A stretch of DNA of 42,427 bases, taken from NCBI RefSeq assembly GCF_001436215.1, contig NZ_AYYP01000015.1, positions 26,399-68,825 of the forward strand, written 5' to 3'. Position numbers and translations under genes: made by a program. Each line of letters starts with the position of its first letter. The first letter of the stretch is position 1. This DNA comes from Ligilactobacillus agilis DSM 20509. Lineage in GTDB: Bacteria > Bacillota > Bacilli > Lactobacillales > Lactobacillaceae. Below the pieces are notes generated by a model. That model was not told where the DNA came from. It saw only the letters and a program-made list of their open reading frames with translations, and did not search any database. Positions 15,094 through 23,380 of this stretch are shown here, piece by piece.

Positions 15094-15454
15094 GGGGATG
15101 TTTTGGATTCGACAGGTATAGGTCGAGCTTAAACTGCGTTTGGTTTTGCACACCTAATGTGCTCAGTTAAAATATAACTGCAAAAAATAACACAAACTCT
15201 TACGCTTTAGCTGCCTAATCGCAGTTGCGTAAATCCACCTGCCATCGTCCATGTGTCAGTGTTGGGTTTTATAATTAGTGGACTTACGCTTAATGCTCCC
15301 ACCTGAAGTGTTGAGAAGAGCTTAATCAGGTTAGCCTTTAATGTTAGCCCTGTTGCTTGGCGGAATTAAGGGTGAAGCTTAAATGAAGTAACTATGAGCG
15401 TAGACGTTTAAGTGGCGATATGCTTGGACGCGGGTTCAATTCCCGCCATCTCCA
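15094..15454 (+). ncRNA. ssrA: tmRNA (SsrA)
   Basis: The 361-nt RNA begins GGGGATGTTTTGGATTCGAC and ends with a T-arm (GCGGGTTCAATTCCCGC) and CATCTCCA. The first seven bases pair with the last stem bases to form the tRNA-like acceptor, with one G-U pair, and the 3' CCA is encoded. The resume codon GCA at 15180 opens the tag AKNNTNSYALAA ending at TAA (15216-15218), close to the AKNNNNSYALAA tags of lactobacilli. With SmpB it rescues stalled ribosomes and marks their products for Clp proteolysis. Confidence 0.97.
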
Positions 15455-15587
15455 TTTTAGAGGTTTGAGACGTTCTAAACGTTGTTATATCAAGCTTTAG
15501 GTTTTATAAACGTTTGGTAATGTAATGCTTTTTTAGGAAAAAGTATGCCGAAAGTATCCTAACAATTATAATAACTTGCCCTGGTGA

Positions 15588-15620
15588 GGACCGTATATTT
15601 TAGGTACGGTCCTTTTTTTT
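15588..15620 (+). terminator. Terminator downstream of tmRNA
   Basis: GGACCGTA (15588-15595) pairs with TACGGTCC (15605-15612), followed by eight T. The 133-nt gap after tmRNA holds a weaker hairpin (TTAGGA 15533-15538 with TCCTAA 15557-15562) and no convincing ORF. It is probably the tmRNA 3' trailer removed in maturation. Confidence 0.88.
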
Positions 15621-15669
15621 GTTAGCCAGCCTTGTTATGACTTTATAGTTGGCTAAGAAAAAATAATTC

Positions 15670-15698
15670 TTGCAGCCATTACATTTTAATGTTATTCT
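15670..15698 (+). promoter_or_regulatory. Promoter of the Thr-leader and permease unit
   Basis: TTGCAG (15670-15675) and TATTCT (15693-15698) are exactly 17 bp apart. Transcription would start near 15705, leaving a leader of about 220 nt before the permease. Confidence 0.7.
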
Positions 15699-15731
15699 AA
15701 TAAGGTATTCAAAGTAACGGAGGTTGTGCAA

Positions 15732-15788
15732 ATGTCATATCGCTATAAAGTTAAAGTTAATACAACCACCACCTCAATCACAATTTAG
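15732..15788 (+). CDS. Thr-rich leader peptide
   Basis: An 18-residue ORF, MSYRYKVKVNTTTTSITI, starts 8 nt after GGAGG (15719-15723). Five codons are Thr (ACA 15762, ACC 15765, 15768 and 15771, ACA 15780), four of them consecutive, alongside two Ile and one Ser. That composition recalls the E. coli thr operon leader, where Thr and Ile codons sense charged tRNA. It is followed by an attenuator-like structure (15793-15892). It is too short for database homology; the evidence is composition, ribosome site and context. Confidence 0.7.
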   Translation: MSYRYKVKVNTTTTSITI

Positions 15789-15792
15789 GGCT

Positions 15793-15892
15793 GGTTGAGT
15801 TATTTTGGAGTTTAGATTTTAAATAGAAATTACCAAGTCAACGAAAACCGCCAAGGAAAGTTAATTAAGTGGAGGTTTTGGTTGGCTTTTTT
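15793..15892 (+). promoter_or_regulatory. Candidate Thr attenuator (antiterminator and terminator)
   Basis: The terminator pairs 15837-15842 with 15881-15886 and 15844-15849 with 15874-15879 (one G-G mismatch), followed by six T (15887-15892). An alternative hairpin pairs GGTTGA (15793-15798) and TTGG (15805-15808) with CCAA and TCAAC (15833-15842), using up part of the terminator's 5' arm. A ribosome at the leader stop (15786-15788) would cover 15793-15798 and favour termination. A ribosome stalled at the Thr codons would leave it free and favour read-through. Pairings are from sequence; behaviour is inferred. Confidence 0.6.
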
Positions 15893-15924
15893 GTATTTCA
15901 ACTTAGAGAAATGAGGAATTATCT

Positions 15925-17313
15925 ATGAGTAAGGATAAAAAGGTCGCTAACCATAGCGGCTTAAATCGGTCTTTATCTTCGGGTCAGATGGAAATGATTG
16001 CGCTCGGGGGAACAATCGGGGTAGGTTTATTTATGGGCTCGACTTCGACAATCAAGTGGACGGGGCCGTCAGTGCTATTAGCCTATGCGGTAGTCGGAGT
16101 GGTCTTGTATGCAGTGATGCGCGCCTTGGGGGAAATGATTTACATTAGCCCTGGCACGGGTTCATTTGCCGATTATGCTACCCACTATATCCACCCGTTA
16201 GCCGGCTATTTGACCAAGTGGAGCAATATTTTTCAGTACGTGGTGGTTGGTATCAGTGAGGTAATCGCGGTTACCCAGTATCTGAATTATTGGTGGCCAA
16301 ACTTGCCTGACTGGGTTTCCGGGCTGGTAGTTGTCGTAACCTTGACCTTGGCTAACCTAGCTTCTGCTAAGGCCTACGGGACCTTGGAATTTTACTTTGC
16401 GATGATTAAGGTAGTTACGATTGTCTTAATGATTATCCTGGGCCTATTGGTTATCTTCTTAGGGTTAGGAAATGGCTGGCATCCAGTCGGGTTGGCTAAC
16501 CTATGGCAACATGGTGGCTTCTTTACCGGTGGTTTTAAGGGCTTTATGTTCTCCTTGTCAATCATTGTTGGTTCTTATCAAGGAATTGAATTATTAGGGA
16601 TTACTGCTGGTGAGGCGCAAAATCCTAAGCATGCCATCGTGGCTTCAGTTAAATCGATTGTCTGGCGGATTTTAATCTTTTATATTGGGGCAATTTTTGT
16701 AATCGTAACTATCTATCCGTGGAACCAGCTAGCCGCGGTGGGTTCGCCGTTCGTGGAAACTTTCACTAAAGTCGGGATTGCCGGAGCGGCCGGGATTATC
16801 AACTTTGTAGTACTAACAGCGGCTATGTCAGGGGCCAACTCAGGGATTTATAGTTCCAGCCGAATGCTTTATAAGCTAGCGCTCGATAAGGAGGCACCGG
16901 GAGTATTTGCTAAATTATCTAAGCATATCGTTCCTAACGTAGCAATCTTAACTATTTCTGGCGGGATTTTGATTGGCTTTGTCCTCAACATTGTATTGTC
17001 GTTACTAAGCAAGTCATCTGAAAACCTCTTTGTGATTGTTTATAGTTCCAGCGTGTTACCAGGGTTAGTGCCATGGTTTGTAATTTTACTGTCTGAATTA
17101 CGGTTTAGACGCCAAAATCAGGCTAGTCTAGTAGATCATCCTTTCAAGATGCCACTTTATCCCTGCTCTAACTACTTAGCGATTATTTTCTTATTGGTAA
17201 TCGTACTCTTTATGTTTATTAACCCAGATACCCGGGTGTCTGTTTCCGTCGGGGCGGTCTTCTTATTAGGCTTATCATTGCTTTACTATGTTAAGCATGG
17301 CCGGCAAAAATAA
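15925..17313 (+). CDS. Amino-acid permease (APC superfamily, AAT-like), probably threonine-linked
   Basis: The 462-residue transporter has about twelve membrane helices. Its N-terminal signature MEMIALGGTIGVGLFMGSTSTIKWTGPS is the conserved APC substrate-binding turn in helix 1. VGSYQGIELLGITAGEAQNPK and SGANSGIYSSSRMLYKLA are the family motifs in the later helices. It imports amino acids by proton symport. The family alone does not give the substrate; the Thr-rich leader suggests threonine or a related small amino acid. GAGGAA lies before the ATG. The gene is monocistronic, with a terminator at 17323. Confidence 0.88.
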   Translation: MSKDKKVANHSGLNRSLSSGQMEMIALGGTIGVGLFMGSTSTIKWTGPSVLLAYAVVGVVLYAVMRALGEMIYISPGTGSFADYATHYIHPLAGYLTKWSNIFQYVVVGISEVIAVTQYLNYWWPNLPDWVSGLVVVVTLTLANLASAKAYGTLEFYFAMIKVVTIVLMIILGLLVIFLGLGNGWHPVGLANLWQHGGFFTGGFKGFMFSLSIIVGSYQGIELLGITAGEAQNPKHAIVASVKSIVWRILIFYIGAIFVIVTIYPWNQLAAVGSPFVETFTKVGIAGAAGIINFVVLTAAMSGANSGIYSSSRMLYKLALDKEAPGVFAKLSKHIVPNVAILTISGGILIGFVLNIVLSLLSKSSENLFVIVYSSSVLPGLVPWFVILLSELRFRRQNQASLVDHPFKMPLYPCSNYLAIIFLLVIVLFMFINPDTRVSVSVGAVFLLGLSLLYYVKHGRQK

Positions 17314-17322
17314 CTAAGTTTA

Positions 17323-17360
17323 AATGAACCTCTTGCATTTTGAGCAGAGGTTCATTTTTT
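17323..17360 (+). terminator. Terminator of the amino-acid permease gene
   Basis: AATGAACCTCT (17323-17333) pairs with AGAGGTTCATT (17346-17356), followed by a T-run to 17360. Confidence 0.9.
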
Positions 17361-17374
17361 GCTTAAGTTTCTTC

Positions 17375-17384
17375 ATGGTATAAT
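17375..17384 (+). promoter_or_regulatory. Extended -10 promoter of the M42 peptidase gene
   Basis: ATGGTATAAT carries a consensus -10 (17379-17384) with the TGN extension. The -35 region (TTTTTG near 17356) is weak, and it overlaps the preceding terminator's T-tract. Confidence 0.55.
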
Positions 17385-17419
17385 TTAGGTGACTTAATTT
17401 AAAAGTGAGGTTTTTGCAA

Positions 17420-18508
17420 ATGGAAAAAGCAGCTCAAATTCAAATGTTAACGGACTTTTCAAATGCCAATGCCGTTCCTGGTTTTGAACATGAATTTGTT
17501 AAGATGTTTGTTGACCGCATCGAACCCTATGCAGATATCGAAATTGACGGCATGCTTAACGTCTATGCCAGCAAGAAGGAAAACCAAGGCAAGCGGCCGG
17601 TAATCCAGTTAGATGCCCACTCGGATGCGGTCGGGTTTATGACCCAAGCCGTACGTCCTAACGGCTTATTGAAATTTGTCCCCCTAGGTGGTTGGGTAAA
17701 GTACAATATTCCTGGGACTAAGGTTAAGGTTAGAAATAAAGAGGGCGTCTATATTCCGGGGGTAGTGGCCACTAAGCCACCGCATTTTATGGCGGCCGGA
17801 GAGGGAGATAAGGTTCCAGAGATTGCGGAAATGCAAATCGATGTCGGTTCGTCGTCGCGCAAAGAAACGCTGGAAGTCTTTAAGATTGATACTGGCTGTC
17901 CGATCTTTGTGGACGTCGACTGCCAATACAATGAACAAACCGAAGTCTTTTTTGGTAAGGACTTCGATGATCGCTTTGGGGCAGCCGTCATGGTCAATTT
18001 ATTGGCGGAACTTCAAGGTAAGCAAACCAACCTAGATGTAGTTTGTGCACTTTCCTCCCAAGAAGAAGTGGGGTTACGAGGAGCTTACGTAACCGCTCGA
18101 AAGATTAAGCCGGACGTAGCCATCGTGCTAGAATCATGCCCAGCCGACGATACCTTTGAGCCAGACTGGCTATCACAAACGGGAATGAAACGGGGGCCAA
18201 TGTTAAGGGACATGGATAAAACCTTTATCCCTAACCCGGTTTTCCAACAGTATGTGTGTGAGCTAGCGGACCAAAGAAAAATTCCTTACACCCGGTCTGT
18301 AAGAACTGGGGGCGGTCAAGATGGAGCGGCCATTTATTACGAAAATGGAGCACCTACGATTGTAATTGGGATTCCGGTTCGCTATGAACACTCACCATAT
18401 TGCTTTGCTTCTTATCAGGATTATCAAGCTTCATTGGCCTTGGCCTTAGCAATCGTTGAGGATTTGACGGTTGAGAAGTTAGCCAGTTTTAAACAACCGC
18501 GGTTGTAA
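17420..18508 (+). CDS. M42-family metalloaminopeptidase (glutamyl aminopeptidase-like)
   Basis: The 362-residue cytosolic peptidase of the tetrahedral M42 type contains the co-catalytic metal ligands: QLDAHSDAVGFM (His/Asp), GKDFDDRFGAA (bridging Asp), SSQEEVGLRGA (catalytic Glu pair), a C-terminal-domain acid near LESCPADD, and RYEHSPYCF (His). It trims N-terminal, often acidic, residues from peptides. The start at 17420 is preferred over the upstream GTG at 17405 because GTGAGG (17405-17410) is itself the ribosome site. A 14-bp palindrome (18493-18506) at the stop is not followed by a U-tract. Confidence 0.88.
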   Translation: MEKAAQIQMLTDFSNANAVPGFEHEFVKMFVDRIEPYADIEIDGMLNVYASKKENQGKRPVIQLDAHSDAVGFMTQAVRPNGLLKFVPLGGWVKYNIPGTKVKVRNKEGVYIPGVVATKPPHFMAAGEGDKVPEIAEMQIDVGSSSRKETLEVFKIDTGCPIFVDVDCQYNEQTEVFFGKDFDDRFGAAVMVNLLAELQGKQTNLDVVCALSSQEEVGLRGAYVTARKIKPDVAIVLESCPADDTFEPDWLSQTGMKRGPMLRDMDKTFIPNPVFQQYVCELADQRKIPYTRSVRTGGGQDGAAIYYENGAPTIVIGIPVRYEHSPYCFASYQDYQASLALALAIVEDLTVEKLASFKQPRL

Positions 18509-18583
18509 AATTTCCTAAAAAAGACATATATTTTTAATAATTTTTGGCTAAAATAAGCTAGATAGAGAAGAGAGGGGACGTTT

Positions 18584-19309
18584 ATGAAATTATTAATGGT
18601 GGAAGATAATAAGTCTGTTTCTGAAATGATGTCGATGTTTTTTAAAAAGGAACAATGGGATGTTGAGTACGCCTATGATGGCGAAGAAGCAGTCGAAAAG
18701 TTTAAGCAGGCTCCAGATAGTTGGGACATGGTTACGCTTGACCTAAACTTACCTAAAAAAGACGGGATGCAAGTGAACGCTGAAATTCGGGCAATTTCCA
18801 AAACAGTTCCGATTATTATTTTGACTGCCCGTGATTCGGAAAGTGACCAAGTTTTAGGCTTGGAAATGGGGGCTGATGATTATGTAGTCAAACCCTTCTC
18901 ACCGATTACCTTAATTGCGCGGATTAAGGCTTTACACCGGCGGGCTGAAATTCCTAGTGTCAAAGTGGCTAACGTTCTTAATGACACCGAGGTTTACGAC
19001 GTGGTCACAGATCACTTTAAGCTTAATACGAAGACGCGTGAAGCCTTCTTGTTTGATAAACAGATTAATGATTTAACGCCCAAAGAATTTGATTTATTAA
19101 AGACCTTAGCCCAAAAACCAAGACAGGTCTTCTCCCGCGAACAGCTATTACAATTGGTCTGGGATTATGAATACTATGGGGATGAACGGACCGTTGATGC
19201 CCACATTAAGAAATTACGGCAGAAGTTAGAAAAGGTTGGTCCACAGGTAATCCAAACCGTCTGGGGGGTCGGTTATAAATTCGATGATTCTGAGGTAAAA
19301 CTTAAATGA
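18584..19309 (+). CDS. OmpR/PhoB-type response regulator
   Basis: The 241-residue regulator has a receiver domain with acidic pocket E7/D8, phospho-acceptor D53 (MVTLDLNLPKKDG), Thr in IILTARDS and Lys in DDYVVKPFS. A C-terminal winged helix follows (LTPKEFDLLKTLAQKPRQVFSREQLLQLVWDYEYYGDERTVDAHIKKLRQKL). AGAGAGGGG precedes the ATG. Its TGA overlaps the kinase ATG by 4 nt, so the two are co-translated. The signal and regulon are unknown; a role as the missing Pho regulator cannot be excluded but nothing adjacent supports it. Confidence 0.92.
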   Translation: MKLLMVEDNKSVSEMMSMFFKKEQWDVEYAYDGEEAVEKFKQAPDSWDMVTLDLNLPKKDGMQVNAEIRAISKTVPIIILTARDSESDQVLGLEMGADDYVVKPFSPITLIARIKALHRRAEIPSVKVANVLNDTEVYDVVTDHFKLNTKTREAFLFDKQINDLTPKEFDLLKTLAQKPRQVFSREQLLQLVWDYEYYGDERTVDAHIKKLRQKLEKVGPQVIQTVWGVGYKFDDSEVKLK

Positions 19310-20811
19310 AATTAATCTATCAACAAATGTTGGCCTTCTTTGTGGTCATTATTACTTTGTTGGTAATTTTAGGGGCCTCATTTTTCCATTTAATGAGAGA
19401 AAATGTCTACCAATCTACTTGGCAACAAATGGAGACCTACGCTTATAGCTTGAAGAGTACTTCCTTGAAGTTAGTCAACACTTCTAATGGTGAACAAATC
19501 GCCCTAAATGTTAGCAACTTGGAAATCAGTGAGTTACTCCTTCAAAACCAAAAGGTTCACTTCACAATCTACACCGGACGTGATAAGGTCCTGTACCCTT
19601 TGGACGGGTTTCAGTCAGTGATTTCTAAAACTGATTGGCAAAAACTGCAGGCGGGGCAAATTTTGCGGCGGCGCAAGGATATTGGGGATCGAAAAAAGGT
19701 TAACCAAAAACAGTTGAGCACGTCCCAAAATAAACTGAGTTCCGCCCAAAAACAGCTCCCTAATTGGGGTAAGCAAGTTATCACAACCGATGTCTTCGTA
19801 CCCTGTTTTAACTCGCAAGGTAAGTTAGTGGCAGTTATTTCAGTCGGGGCAATGGTTTCTAATATCGAATCAAGTATTAAGGAAATCCAAAAGAGCTTGA
19901 TTTATGCCCTGCTAGTTTCGGCGCTTCTAGGGATTTTAATTAGTTATATCCTGGCTCACTATAGTACCAAACGGATTAGCCGCTTACGTAAGGCCAGTCA
20001 CCAGATTGCCGGAGGTAATTTTGACGTTCAGATTGAAAATAACGGCCGTGATGAGCTTGATTATTTGGCCGCCGATTTCAATAAAATGGCTAGCTCATTA
20101 AAGGAGTCGCAAGAAGAAATTAAGCGGCAAGAAGAACGACGGCGCCAGTTTATGGCTGACGCGGCCCATGAAATGCGGACCCCACTAACTACGATTAACG
20201 GTCTCCTAGAAGGATTAGCTTACGATGCCATTCCTGAAGAAAGCAAGGGCCAAAGTATCGAGTTGATGCGCAATGAAACCAAGCGCTTAATTAGGCTAGT
20301 TAACGAAAATTTAGATTATGAAAAGATTCGGAGTGGGGCGATTAGCCTATCGAAATCTAAATTTGATGCCGTTACCGTAATTCATAACCTGGTTGAACAG
20401 TTACAACAAAAGGCCCAGGAAAGTAATGATCGCTTTGAGTTGGCCTTGCCTAAGCAGTTAGAAGTCTACGCTGATTATGACCGCTTCGTGCAAATTTTAT
20501 TTAACGTGATGCAAAATGCGGTCCAGTTTACCGATGATGGGGTGATTAATATTAGCGCTGAACGTGGCTTTAATGAAGTCATAATCCGGATTACTGATAC
20601 TGGAATTGGAATGAGCCAAGAGCAGTTGCGCAATATCTGGGAGCGTTATTACAAGGCTGACCCATCACGTAATAATACCAAGTATGGAGAATCCGGCTTG
20701 GGCTTAGCAATTGTCCACCAGCTAATGCAGTTGCACCAAGGTAAAATCGAGGTAACTAGTCAAGAGGGAAAGGGGACGACCTTTAGCTTAACTTTCCCTA
20801 GCCCTAAGTAA
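19306..20811 (+). CDS. Membrane sensor histidine kinase
   Basis: The 501-residue kinase has TM1 (about 8-30), an extracellular sensor domain of about 165 residues with a Gln/Lys/Ser-rich stretch (about 124-152), and TM2 (about 198-220). HAMP follows (SKRISRLRKASHQIAGGNFDVQIENNGRDELDYLAADFN), then a HisKA domain with the phospho-acceptor H288 (MADAAHEMRTPLTT). The HATPase_c domain shows the N box (LFNVMQNAVQFTDD), G1 (ITDTGIGM) and G2 (GESGLGLAIV). It is the partner of the response regulator upstream. A bidirectional terminator follows. Confidence 0.92.
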   Translation: MKLIYQQMLAFFVVIITLLVILGASFFHLMRENVYQSTWQQMETYAYSLKSTSLKLVNTSNGEQIALNVSNLEISELLLQNQKVHFTIYTGRDKVLYPLDGFQSVISKTDWQKLQAGQILRRRKDIGDRKKVNQKQLSTSQNKLSSAQKQLPNWGKQVITTDVFVPCFNSQGKLVAVISVGAMVSNIESSIKEIQKSLIYALLVSALLGILISYILAHYSTKRISRLRKASHQIAGGNFDVQIENNGRDELDYLAADFNKMASSLKESQEEIKRQEERRRQFMADAAHEMRTPLTTINGLLEGLAYDAIPEESKGQSIELMRNETKRLIRLVNENLDYEKIRSGAISLSKSKFDAVTVIHNLVEQLQQKAQESNDRFELALPKQLEVYADYDRFVQILFNVMQNAVQFTDDGVINISAERGFNEVIIRITDTGIGMSQEQLRNIWERYYKADPSRNNTKYGESGLGLAIVHQLMQLHQGKIEVTSQEGKGTTFSLTFPSPK

Positions 20812-20822
20812 TTAGGTAATCA

Positions 20823-20867
20823 AAAAAGAAGGAATTCTAAGAGCAATTCTTAGGATTCCTTCTTTTT
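20823..20867. terminator. Bidirectional terminator between kinase gene and LTA-synthase-family gene
   Basis: A near-perfect 20-bp stem (20823-20842 with 20848-20867) has an A-rich left flank and a T-rich right arm. It serves the convergent transcripts. Confidence 0.92.
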
Positions 20868-20869
20868 AC

Positions 20870-23020
20870 TTATTGTGCAGTAGCCTGACTGCTAGCAGTG
20901 GAGGCGCTAGCGTCAGTACTAGCGTCGCTTGCTTCTTGATCAGTGGTCTTTAACTCGGGGGCATCAGAGTTATAAAGGTTGGCAGTAGTTTGGTTGCCCT
21001 TTTGGCTCCAAAGGCTGGTAGAGTTATTACCTAGGATTTGTTGGAGCTTTTCGAGTTGGCTTAACTGCTTTTTGTAGTTGTAATTTTGTGGATTTACTGG
21101 GGTAAAACCTGCTGGAACATAGAAGCGCAGTAGGTTTTTGTTATTGAGCGAATCAGACAAAGCTAACTCAGTGCGGACCTTTTGCTTATCGGCCTTGAGC
21201 TCCTGTTTAAGTTTATTGGTAGGGTGGGTGATTACGGTCCCACTCCCATTTTGATAAATGGTAGAGCCAACAACTGTGTACTTAGGGGTGACAAAGGTAC
21301 CGCTTCTAAAGGCTACAACCTGATCATGGCTTGGTGAGAATAAGTCGGTTCCAAATTGGACGTACTTCGAACTGTCAATTCCTAGGAGGTGGAGAAGGGT
21401 TGGTAGTACGTCAATTTCGCCCCCGTATTGCTCTTGAATTCCTCCGGTAGTGATACCAGGAATATGAATCATGAATGGTACGCGCTGCATCTGGGCATCG
21501 TCATAGTCAGACCAGGTGGTGGCAGACTTGCCTAGTAGTGGGGCCAGTTTTAGGTTGCGGGAATCAGAAATACCGTAGTGGTCTCCGTAGATAACGATGA
21601 TGGAGTTATTGTAGAGGCCTGATTCCTTTAGGTAGTTAAAGAACTCGTTTACAGCTTGATCTAGATAATGGGCCGTTACAAAGTAATTATCAACCGTGCT
21701 ATCCCCGGTGTTAGCTGCTTTGAAGCTAGTGTTTTTCTTGTCTAATTCAAACGGGAAGTGGTTTGAAACGGTAATGAACTTAGCATAGAAAGGTTGTTGC
21801 AATCTTTCTAAGTATTTAACCGAGTCGTGGAAGAGCAATTTGTCTTTGAGGCCATACTCAGTGAGGTTATTAGAATTGGTATTGTAATAAGAGGCATCAA
21901 AGAAATATTGGTAGCCCATGTTCTTATAGGTATTGTCCCGATTCCAAAATGAACCCACATTACCATGGAAGACGGCGGAACTGTAGTTACCCTCTTGGTT
22001 TAAAATCGCTGGGGCTGCTTGGAAGGTGTTATCACTACCGAGGGTGGTAAATAAGGAGCCTTGTGGCAGCCCGTAGGTGCTAGTTTCAAGCATATTTTCG
22101 GCATCGGAAGTTTTACCCTGACCCACTTGGTTAAAGAAGTTGGCAAAACTATAAGTTTCGTTGCCGTTGTAGAGACTGTTTAAGAAAGGAGTAACCTCTT
22201 TGCCATCTAACTTATAGTTGATTAAAAATTGCTGGAAACTCTCTAGGTGAATGACAATCACGTTTTTTCCCTGGGCAATGCCAAATAAGTCCGGATTAGG
22301 TTTGGCGTAATGTTCCTTAGTAAAGGTTAAAACCTTATTTAAATCGGCACTCTCTGCGTCGCTTCTAGCTTGGTTGGTCTTAACGGTTTTAAGGCCATCG
22401 TAAACTGTGTAGGCGTCAAGGCCCAGGTACTTAACGAGGTAAACCCGGTCAAAGGTCCGTCCTAATAGCTGGGGCCGCGAGATCTCGGCCAAAGTCAAGT
22501 TGAAAAAAAACATTAAACAACCCAAGGAACTGATAGCTACGGCCGTCTTGCGCGCTACGGGCTGAGGGTCGAGTTTGATTTTCTTGGTAATTAATGCCCC
22601 TAAAATCAACACTAAATCTAAAATTAAGATAAGGTCAGCCGGTTCCAGTAAAGCTAGTGAACTAGTACTCAGCCCATTTGAAACTGACGAGTAACCGAAA
22701 ATAACGTTAAAGGTCATGAAGTCGGTAAACTCGCGGTAATAAATCACATTAAAAATGATGAGGGCGCTATTGGCAATGTAAATTAAAACCATGGTTAGGT
22801 ACGAAAGTAAGGTTCGGTGTACATACAAAGCCAATCCGAATAACAGCATGGTGGTTGCAAGGGGGTTGATTAAAAGGACCAACCATTGGTAGGGAGTAGC
22901 TACCCCTAACTTAAAGTCCATACAGTAAACAATGATGGTTTTTAACCAAAAAAGTCCGACTAGGAAGGTAAAAAAGCCCTTGCGTGTATTTAGAAATTCA
23001 CTAATTTTTTTTAAACGCAC
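20870..23020 (-). CDS. LTA synthase family protein (glycerol-phosphate transferase, alkaline-phosphatase fold)
   Basis: The protein of about 716 residues has five N-terminal membrane helices and a large extracellular sulfatase domain. Catalytic residues match LtaS: E260 (IHLESF), nucleophile T304 (GQGKTSDAENM), and the metal Asp/His in YGDHYGISD. These enzymes polymerise glycerol-phosphate from phosphatidylglycerol onto lipid carriers for lipoteichoic acid. The C-terminus ends in a Ser/Thr/Ala-rich tail. An in-frame GTG at 23053 sits at the predicted transcription start, so the GTG at 23018-23020, preceded by AAAGGACGG, is preferred. Primase and polymerase paralogues cannot be told apart here. 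Confidence 0.9.
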   Translation of the reverse strand: MRLKKISEFLNTRKGFFTFLVGLFWLKTIIVYCMDFKLGVATPYQWLVLLINPLATTMLLFGLALYVHRTLLSYLTMVLIYIANSALIIFNVIYYREFTDFMTFNVIFGYSSVSNGLSTSSLALLEPADLILILDLVLILGALITKKIKLDPQPVARKTAVAISSLGCLMFFFNLTLAEISRPQLLGRTFDRVYLVKYLGLDAYTVYDGLKTVKTNQARSDAESADLNKVLTFTKEHYAKPNPDLFGIAQGKNVIVIHLESFQQFLINYKLDGKEVTPFLNSLYNGNETYSFANFFNQVGQGKTSDAENMLETSTYGLPQGSLFTTLGSDNTFQAAPAILNQEGNYSSAVFHGNVGSFWNRDNTYKNMGYQYFFDASYYNTNSNNLTEYGLKDKLLFHDSVKYLERLQQPFYAKFITVSNHFPFELDKKNTSFKAANTGDSTVDNYFVTAHYLDQAVNEFFNYLKESGLYNNSIIVIYGDHYGISDSRNLKLAPLLGKSATTWSDYDDAQMQRVPFMIHIPGITTGGIQEQYGGEIDVLPTLLHLLGIDSSKYVQFGTDLFSPSHDQVVAFRSGTFVTPKYTVVGSTIYQNGSGTVITHPTNKLKQELKADKQKVRTELALSDSLNNKNLLRFYVPAGFTPVNPQNYNYKKQLSQLEKLQQILGNNSTSLWSQKGNQTTANLYNSDAPELKTTDQEASDASTDASASTASSQATAQ

Positions 23021-23056
23021 GGTTATAAACCGTCCTTTCCAAAAGAATGTCACCTA

Positions 23057-23086
23057 ATTTTAAACCAAAAAAGAATTTTAAGTCAA
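23057..23086 (-). promoter_or_regulatory. Promoter of the LTA-synthase-family gene
   Basis: On the minus strand, TTGACT (complement of 23081-23086) and TAAAAT (complement of 23057-23062) are 18 bp apart. The predicted start near 23050 helps exclude the 23053 GTG as start codon. Confidence 0.6.
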
Positions 23087-23294
23087 TTAAGCTTGGGGGA
23101 CTTACTGAAGTCTTAAAAAATTAGCGATGAAAATAAATAATAAATTTTCATTTTTGGGGTTGATTTAAATAAATGTGAACTAGTCACAAGAAATGATAGT
23201 TGGTAAACTAGGGCTATTTAAAACGCTTGTGAAGAAAGTTCTTGAAAATACTTTCTTGTGCGTCATTAAAGCGTTAAAGCGGTAAATTTAAGAC
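23087..23294. other. Intergenic region without a recognisable gene
   Basis: This AT-rich stretch lies between two divergent promoters. Noted within it are a tandem octamer, TTAAAGCG twice (about 23266-23281), and TTTAAAACGCTTGTG (about 23218-23232). The latter shares the core of a cre site but misses several outer positions. No ORF with a ribosome site and no terminator were found. Confidence 0.5.
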
Positions 23295-23324
23295 TTGAAA
23301 TTAGGGGGCAGAAACTGATAAAAT
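23295..23324 (+). promoter_or_regulatory. Promoter of the GRP sugar transporter gene
   Basis: TTGAAA (23295-23300) and TAAAAT (23319-23324) are separated by 18 bp. Confidence 0.6.
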
Positions 23325-23380
23325 ATTTTTTTGTTATGACAAGAGAGAATGCATAAGAAGAGAAAAGAGAGGAACTTAAT

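Noticed and set aside
15621-15656. Inverted repeat TTAGCCA/TGGCTAA after the tmRNA terminator as another terminator
   Set aside because: It is followed by A residues rather than T on the plus strand, and no transcript on the minus strand would end there.
18493-18506. 14-bp palindrome at the M42 peptidase stop as a terminator
   Set aside because: It has no loop spacer and no U-tract; at best a weak structure.
23218-23232. cre site upstream of the sugar transporter
   Set aside because: TTTAAAACGCTTGTG keeps the core but misses three outer positions; too weak to list as a site.
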